Below are positions 60,218-64,000 of a stretch of 64,000 nt of DNA, in pieces. Source of the stretch: an uncultured Oribacterium sp. (GTDB lineage: Bacteria > Bacillota > Clostridia > Lachnospirales > Lachnospiraceae); contig CAMKKZ010000007.1 in the NCBI GenBank assembly GCA_946413525.1, forward strand, positions 62,001-126,000. Reading direction: 5' to 3'. Numbering within the stretch: the stretch's first letter is position 1; every line of letters starts with the position of its first letter. Made by a program: the position numbers and the translations under genes. A model generated the notes under the pieces. That model had not been told where the DNA came from. It worked only from the letters and a program-made list of their open reading frames with translations, and made no database searches.

Positions 60218-61852
60218 ATGAAGATTTTGGACATCCACTGCCCGGATTGCGGGGCTCCCGCGAATTTTGACATCATTAAGCAGAAATATGTCTGCCCCTA
60301 CTGCGGCGGGAACGTAGGGATCAGCGAGGCCAGGCGGCAAAAAGAAGGCTTCCGCAGGATGCAGAGGCGGAAGCTGAAAAAGGACGCGGCCAATTTCAAG
60401 CTGGCCAGGACCTCCTGCAGCGGCTGCGGAGCCGCCCTGGTGTTTGAAGAGAGCGAGGCGGTTTCCAACTGCAGCTTCTGCGGCAGAAGCCTTGTCCGGA
60501 GTGAATACCTGGACACGGAGGAGCTGCCGGAAAGCATTATCCCCTTCGCGATCACGGAGGAGGAGGCCAGGGAGCGGCTGCTCTCCTGGTGCAGGAAAAA
60601 CAGGGCAAAGCAGGAAGCGCGGCATTTGATTGAAAAGGCCGGGGATCTGAAGGGCTTCTATCTTCCCTATGAGCTGGTGAGGGGGCCGGTGCATATGGCC
60701 GTGTCAAGAATGGACGGCGGCAGGATCTTCTCCTGCGAGGGATTCATTAACGATGAGTATGTGAACCGTTCGAAGCAGCTTGACAACCTGCTTCTGGACG
60801 GCATGGAGCCCTATGACGCGGAAAAGCTCACGGAATTTGATTTTGCCTTTGTGGCCGGCCACCGTGTCAAGATTCCGGATGTTCCGGACGATGTTCTGGA
60901 GGGAAGGGTCCGGGAGGAAATCGGGGAGGCTTATACGCCGGCCGTGAGGAAGACATTGGAAACGAAAGCCGTGGAGGTAAAGGCGGATGTAAGCTCCTCC
61001 ATTCGCCTTCCCGTCCTGCTCCCCGTCTACTACATCAGCGGCGAGAACCTGATGGCGGCCGTGAACGGGCAGACCGGCAAAGTCAGCGTCCGGGCCGAAA
61101 CGGAGTCCCATTATTATTTCCTGCCCTGGTGGCTAAAGGCTATCCTGGCCACGCTGGCAGTCAGCCTCGCCCTGTTTCTTGCTCTCCGCCTCTTCGGTAT
61201 GGCCATGGGCGAAAGCCTGCTCCTCACCGGAGTACTGGCCTTGATCTTAATCATTGTCATGCTCTGCCTCTACAGTGACACGACAAAAAACAGCTTTGCC
61301 GTGGAGAAGGGGCGGGAGATCTTCACCTCCGGCGGACAGACCTTACACCGGGAACGGGGAAAGCTGGTGCAGGACGAGCGAATATTGAAACGGAAAACGA
61401 TGAAGCCTGTCTTCTTCTGGGATGTGGACGGCGAAAAGAAGCCTGCCATTCTTCGTTTCACGACACCTCTCCGGGTCATGCAATTGGCAGCCTTTTGCCT
61501 TATTGCCCTGTTCCTGCCGGTCATTATCGCCCTGCTCCTTAACGGTTTTGATTTCAACAGACTCGAGCTTGGCGGCTCCGCCGTCTGGTTCTGCATCGCT
61601 GTCCCCGTCGTCCCGGTTTACCTTGTGAAATACGGAATCGTGGAGCTATATGAAAAGCCCTGGGTATATCTCCTTAAAGAGAACGGGAAGAAAAAGCGCT
61701 ACAAGCCGAAGGTCAAGCGCCCGCTCAAGGACTACCTGTGGATGGCGGGCATGGTGCTCCGCGCATTATTCATACCCCCGGTCTGCCTCGCCGTCTGGTT
61801 TGCCATCGCCTGCTTCTTCACCATGTGCTACTGTACCGCCTTCGGGTTTTAA
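60218..61852 (+). CDS. zinc-ribbon membrane protein, unknown role
   Basis: 544 aa. Two N-terminal zinc ribbons: CPDCGAPANFD..CPYCGG (residues 8-31) and CSGCGAALVFE..CSFCGRS (68-93), a TFIIB-type arrangement also seen in PriA-like annotations. A soluble domain (95-300) contains LPYELVRGPV and LPVLLPVYYISGEN. The C-terminal half has about four membrane segments, two near 310-355, one near 430-455 and one near 515-540. No helicase motifs, so it is not PriA. GAGGGGAAACGGATT precedes the ATG. Confidence 0.75.
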   Translation: MKILDIHCPDCGAPANFDIIKQKYVCPYCGGNVGISEARRQKEGFRRMQRRKLKKDAANFKLARTSCSGCGAALVFEESEAVSNCSFCGRSLVRSEYLDTEELPESIIPFAITEEEARERLLSWCRKNRAKQEARHLIEKAGDLKGFYLPYELVRGPVHMAVSRMDGGRIFSCEGFINDEYVNRSKQLDNLLLDGMEPYDAEKLTEFDFAFVAGHRVKIPDVPDDVLEGRVREEIGEAYTPAVRKTLETKAVEVKADVSSSIRLPVLLPVYYISGENLMAAVNGQTGKVSVRAETESHYYFLPWWLKAILATLAVSLALFLALRLFGMAMGESLLLTGVLALILIIVMLCLYSDTTKNSFAVEKGREIFTSGGQTLHRERGKLVQDERILKRKTMKPVFFWDVDGEKKPAILRFTTPLRVMQLAAFCLIALFLPVIIALLLNGFDFNRLELGGSAVWFCIAVPVVPVYLVKYGIVELYEKPWVYLLKENGKKKRYKPKVKRPLKDYLWMAGMVLRALFIPPVCLAVWFAIACFFTMCYCTAFGF

Positions 61853-61913
61853 GAGACTTATGTTTTTCGGAAATGCTTGATTTTTGTTCAGAACTGACGA
61901 TCCATTATTTTCA

Positions 61914-61952
61914 GGATTTTTCTGCGGCACAAGTAACGCCGCAGAAAAATCC
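61914..61952. repeat. 15-bp palindrome after the zinc-ribbon gene
   Basis: GGATTTTTCTGCGGC/GCCGCAGAAAAATCC with a 9-base loop. It can terminate poorly in either direction because no U-tract follows the stem. It is between convergent genes (zinc-ribbon plus, cyclase minus). Confidence 0.7.
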
Positions 61953-62031
61953 AATTGAGTGACAAGGCAGCAGGACTTATGCTTTTGTCAGATCAAAAAG
62001 CCGATAATAAATTGCATAGCCAGGCGCCGCC

Positions 62032-62721
62032 TCAGCAAGGCTCTATTTCAGCAAACATGCTTACCTGCGCGCTGTCCACACCAGTAAAACGGGGCGGGAT
62101 GGCAAAGACCCTGCGTATCCCCTTTCCCTCCGCAGGAAGCCCTGAGAGGTCGCAGTCCTCTATGATCAGTATATAGCCGTCATGATATACCCCCAGCATA
62201 TACTGATGGGCGAGGTCACCGTCCTTCGTGTCGCTTGGAGCAGCCAGGGAAAGGAAATCAAGGGCCACCGCTTTCAGACTGCCGCGGAAATTGTCCATCA
62301 GATATCTGGCCGCCTCCGCGCTGATGGCCGGCCCGTTCGTATTATACGTTTCCGGATCCTCACGTCGCATCCTGTCCGCCCCGGTCCGTATGCACAACAG
62401 ATCCGCCTTCCCGATAGCCTCCGCATAAGGAGACAGTTCCCCGGCCATGACCTTCTCCCCAGCCCCCTTCGGGATATCCAGAAGCAGGACCCGATCATAT
62501 ATAAAGCTCTCGAAAAAGGGCAGGTCCCCGATCCGCAGCCCGTCCCTCTTGTAATGTCTCGGAGCATCCATATGTGTGCCGAAGTGGCCGAAAATGCTGA
62601 CCGTCGCCGTATTGCACAGGGCTCCGTCCTCGAAGCTTTTCACCGGCTCCCAGGAATATCCAGGGCAACCCGGCCAGTTGATACCGTTATCCTCTATGGG
62701 ATAAGAAATCATTTTCCACAT
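62032..62721 (-). CDS. cyclase family protein (kynurenine formamidase-like fold)
   Basis: Metal-dependent hydrolase of the cyclase family, 229 aa. The defining H-x-G-T-H-x-D-A-P-x-H motif is present as HFGTHMDAPRHY near residue 46, with a preceding FxxGxxCNTATVSIFG and a central LLCIRTGADR. Members hydrolyse diverse amides and lactones; the substrate is unknown. AAAGGAAAAATT precedes the ATG. It follows an RbsC-like permease by 41 nt, so it probably processes an imported compound. Confidence 0.85.
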   Translation of the reverse strand: MWKMISYPIEDNGINWPGCPGYSWEPVKSFEDGALCNTATVSIFGHFGTHMDAPRHYKRDGLRIGDLPFFESFIYDRVLLLDIPKGAGEKVMAGELSPYAEAIGKADLLCIRTGADRMRREDPETYNTNGPAISAEAARYLMDNFRGSLKAVALDFLSLAAPSDTKDGDLAHQYMLGVYHDGYILIIEDCDLSGLPAEGKGIRRVFAIPPRFTGVDSAQVSMFAEIEPC

Positions 62722-62762
62722 AATTTTTCCTTTCCTCGACCAAATAGGTTTTGTCTGTCCCG

Positions 62763-63707
62763 TTATTCCTTTTTCTTTCCACCGTAAACCGTAACAAGCA
62801 GCACGATGATCAGGATGCCCTGCACGATGTTCTTCCCCGCCTGGGGGACAGCCAGCGCCGTCAGAAGGCTGTTCAGCACCGTCATGATGCCGACCCCGGC
62901 AATGCTACCCAGGTAACCGCCGGATCCCCCGGCAATGGAAGTACCGCCGATGACCACCGATGCAATAGAGTCCATATTATAAGTAGAGCCCGTGGAAAGA
63001 TACGCTGTCCCGGTATAGCCCAGGAAGAGGAAGCCGGTCAGACCAGCGAAAATCGCGGACAGAATGTAGACGGAAGCAAGAATGCGGGGTACGGAAATAC
63101 CGGAATACTGCGCCGTCACCCTATTCACGCCGATGGCGTAGACGGACCTGCCGAAATTCGTGAACTTCAGGATCAGGATAATGGCAACAGCCAGAAGAAT
63201 CCAGATCAGGGCCGTCCAGTTGATCATGCCCAGGAAGCGGCTGTTTACAAGAGCGGTCGTGATGGGTGAGGATTTCCCCTTCGGGGCGCCGTTGCAGTAG
63301 ATATAGGCAATACCATACACCGCGCTTCCGGAGGCCAGCGTCATGATCATGGCCGGGATGTGCAGGAAATAGACCCCGAGGAAATTCACGAAACCGATCA
63401 GGGCGGAAACACCGAAACAGATAAGGAGCGCGACCGGCACGTTGGCATCGGAACCACTGATGATGAAGGCGCTCATAATGTTGCAAAGGAGCAGCGTATA
63501 GCAAAGGGAAAGGTCGATTCCGCCGGTCAGGATGACCAGTGTCTGCCCTATGCAGCAGATCCCGAGGAAGGACATCTCCCGCAGGATGACGGAAATATTA
63601 TTCGGGCTCAGGAAGCCCGGGCTTACGGCATTGCCAAAAAAGAGCATGGCAAACATGACGCAGTAGACAGCAATGACCGAGATGGATTTTTTCAGCTTTT
63701 GGCTCAT
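62763..63707 (-). CDS. ABC transporter permease, RbsC family
   Basis: Inner-membrane permease of a sugar-type (BPD_transp_2) ABC importer, 314 aa, about eight to ten membrane segments. Family motifs: GQTLVILTGGIDLS near residue 54, MTLASGSAVYGIAY near 120, and the cytoplasmic loop with the coupling-helix region FGRSVYAIGVN..SGISV near 195, then IASVVIGGTSIAGGSGG. GGGAGGGGGAAAA upstream. A second permease of the same family precedes it, so the transporter likely uses a permease pair. Substrate unknown. Confidence 0.92.
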   Translation of the reverse strand: MSQKLKKSISVIAVYCVMFAMLFFGNAVSPGFLSPNNISVILREMSFLGICCIGQTLVILTGGIDLSLCYTLLLCNIMSAFIISGSDANVPVALLICFGVSALIGFVNFLGVYFLHIPAMIMTLASGSAVYGIAYIYCNGAPKGKSSPITTALVNSRFLGMINWTALIWILLAVAIILILKFTNFGRSVYAIGVNRVTAQYSGISVPRILASVYILSAIFAGLTGFLFLGYTGTAYLSTGSTYNMDSIASVVIGGTSIAGGSGGYLGSIAGVGIMTVLNSLLTALAVPQAGKNIVQGILIIVLLVTVYGGKKKE

Positions 63708-63720
63708 TTTTCCCCCTCCC

Positions 63721-64000
63721 TTATTTCCGGAGCGACCGGATCGCGCTGAGCGTCAGGGCCGCCATCAGGATCACGCCGGTCAGGACATACTGATAATATG
63801 ATGAAACGTGCATCAGGTTCAGGATATTGCTGACGATGCCCAGGATCAGGACCGAGGCAATGCAGCCGATGGCGCTTGCCTTCCCGCCCATGAGGCTGGC
63901 CCCGCCGACTACGGCCGCCGTAATGGAATCCTGGGAATAGGCCGCGCCGATGACCGGGCTGCCCGACTTCGCGTAAGCGGAAATATAAAGCCCCGCAAAC
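63721..64000 (-). CDS. second RbsC-family ABC permease, N-terminus beyond window
   Basis: Absent from the ORF track because its start lies to the right of the window. The minus strand is open from 64000 to a TAA at 63721-63723, with ASLMGGKASAIGCIASVLIL and the closing helix YVLTGVILMAALTLSAIRSLRK, a typical permease C-terminus. It ends 13 nt before the next permease gene. 92 residues visible. Confidence 0.85.
   Translation of the reverse strand, partial: FAGLYISAYAKSGSPVIGAAYSQDSITAAVVGGASLMGGKASAIGCIASVLILGIVSNILNLMHVSSYYQYVLTGVILMAALTLSAIRSLRK

Noticed and set aside
60218-61852. Primosomal helicase PriA
   Set aside because: Zinc ribbons are similar, but there are no helicase motifs and the C-terminal half is membrane-spanning.
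61914-61952. Rho-independent terminator between convergent genes
   Set aside because: The palindrome is perfect but the U-tract is inside the stem on both strands; kept only as a palindrome.

Overview
The window looks like a chromosomal segment of a Gram-positive, low-to-middle GC Clostridia, most likely Lachnospiraceae. The evidence is the set of Firmicutes-type housekeeping genes (fakA/asp23, yicC-gmk-rpoZ-rimO-pgsA-cinA, gerW/ytfJ, relA-hydrolase-hemZ, hpf long form, rqcH, recG-rsmD-coaD), strong AGGAGG-type ribosome sites, and secreted proteins with Lachnospiraceae-style cell-wall-binding repeats. The genus cannot be fixed from the sequence alone. No rRNA, CRISPR array, prophage or IS transposase was seen. 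One tRNA-Pro(CGG) is present.

Layout: (1) 1-13.6 kb, mostly minus strand: a truncated coiled-coil protein, coaD, rsmD, a plus-strand tRNA-Pro with its own promoter and a bidirectional terminator, recG, fakA, an Asp23-family gene, rpmB, gerW, a DUF2953-type membrane protein, a small unknown gene, cinA, pgsA, rimO, rpoZ, gmk and yicC. (2) 14-16.8 kb, plus strand: rqcH (NFACT) and yebC. (3) 16.9-30 kb, minus strand: an unusual NAD(P)H-hydrate dehydratase/alanine racemase fusion, acpS, purA, a small membrane protein, purB, dapB, dapA, typA, an IMPACT/YigZ protein and a class A PBP. (4) 30-31.5 kb, plus strand: hpf and a small coiled-coil protein followed by a 35-bp tandem array. (5) 31.5-47 kb, minus strand: hemZ, an MBL hydrolase, relA, an M24 aminopeptidase, and a nearly complete UMP pathway (pyrI, pyrB, pyrE, pyrF, pyrD, pyrK, pyrC), with an orphan HicB-like gene and an AraC regulator upstream. 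(6) 47.4-61.9 kb, accessory: coaX, then an island of exported proteins (a cell-wall-binding-like protein, a HAD phosphatase lipoprotein, a 5'-nucleotidase fused to a zeta-toxin-like kinase domain, and a papain-like protease whose catalytic order is permuted), a decayed DUF234-type ATPase gene and a zinc-ribbon membrane protein. (7) 62-64 kb: a cyclase-family hydrolase and two RbsC-like ABC permeases, the second cut by the window end.

The most distinctive property of the window is its intergenic DNA. Several families of palindromic repeats (called A-G here) sit in gene leaders. Family A is a 69-bp unit, often in tandem. It has a hairpin placed just upstream of the Shine-Dalgarno sequence and, in every copy I could orient, the same orientation relative to the downstream gene, whichever strand that gene is on. 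One copy lies in frame inside hemZ, and other copies supply the last codons of purA and pyrE. These repeats also create false N-terminal extensions in the ORF track, so many starts here were moved to internal ATGs with good ribosome sites.

The best protein-level candidates for something undescribed are the permuted C1-type protease (His/Asn half before the Cys half, about 390 residues apart) and the exported 5'-nucleotidase carrying a zeta-toxin-type P-loop domain.
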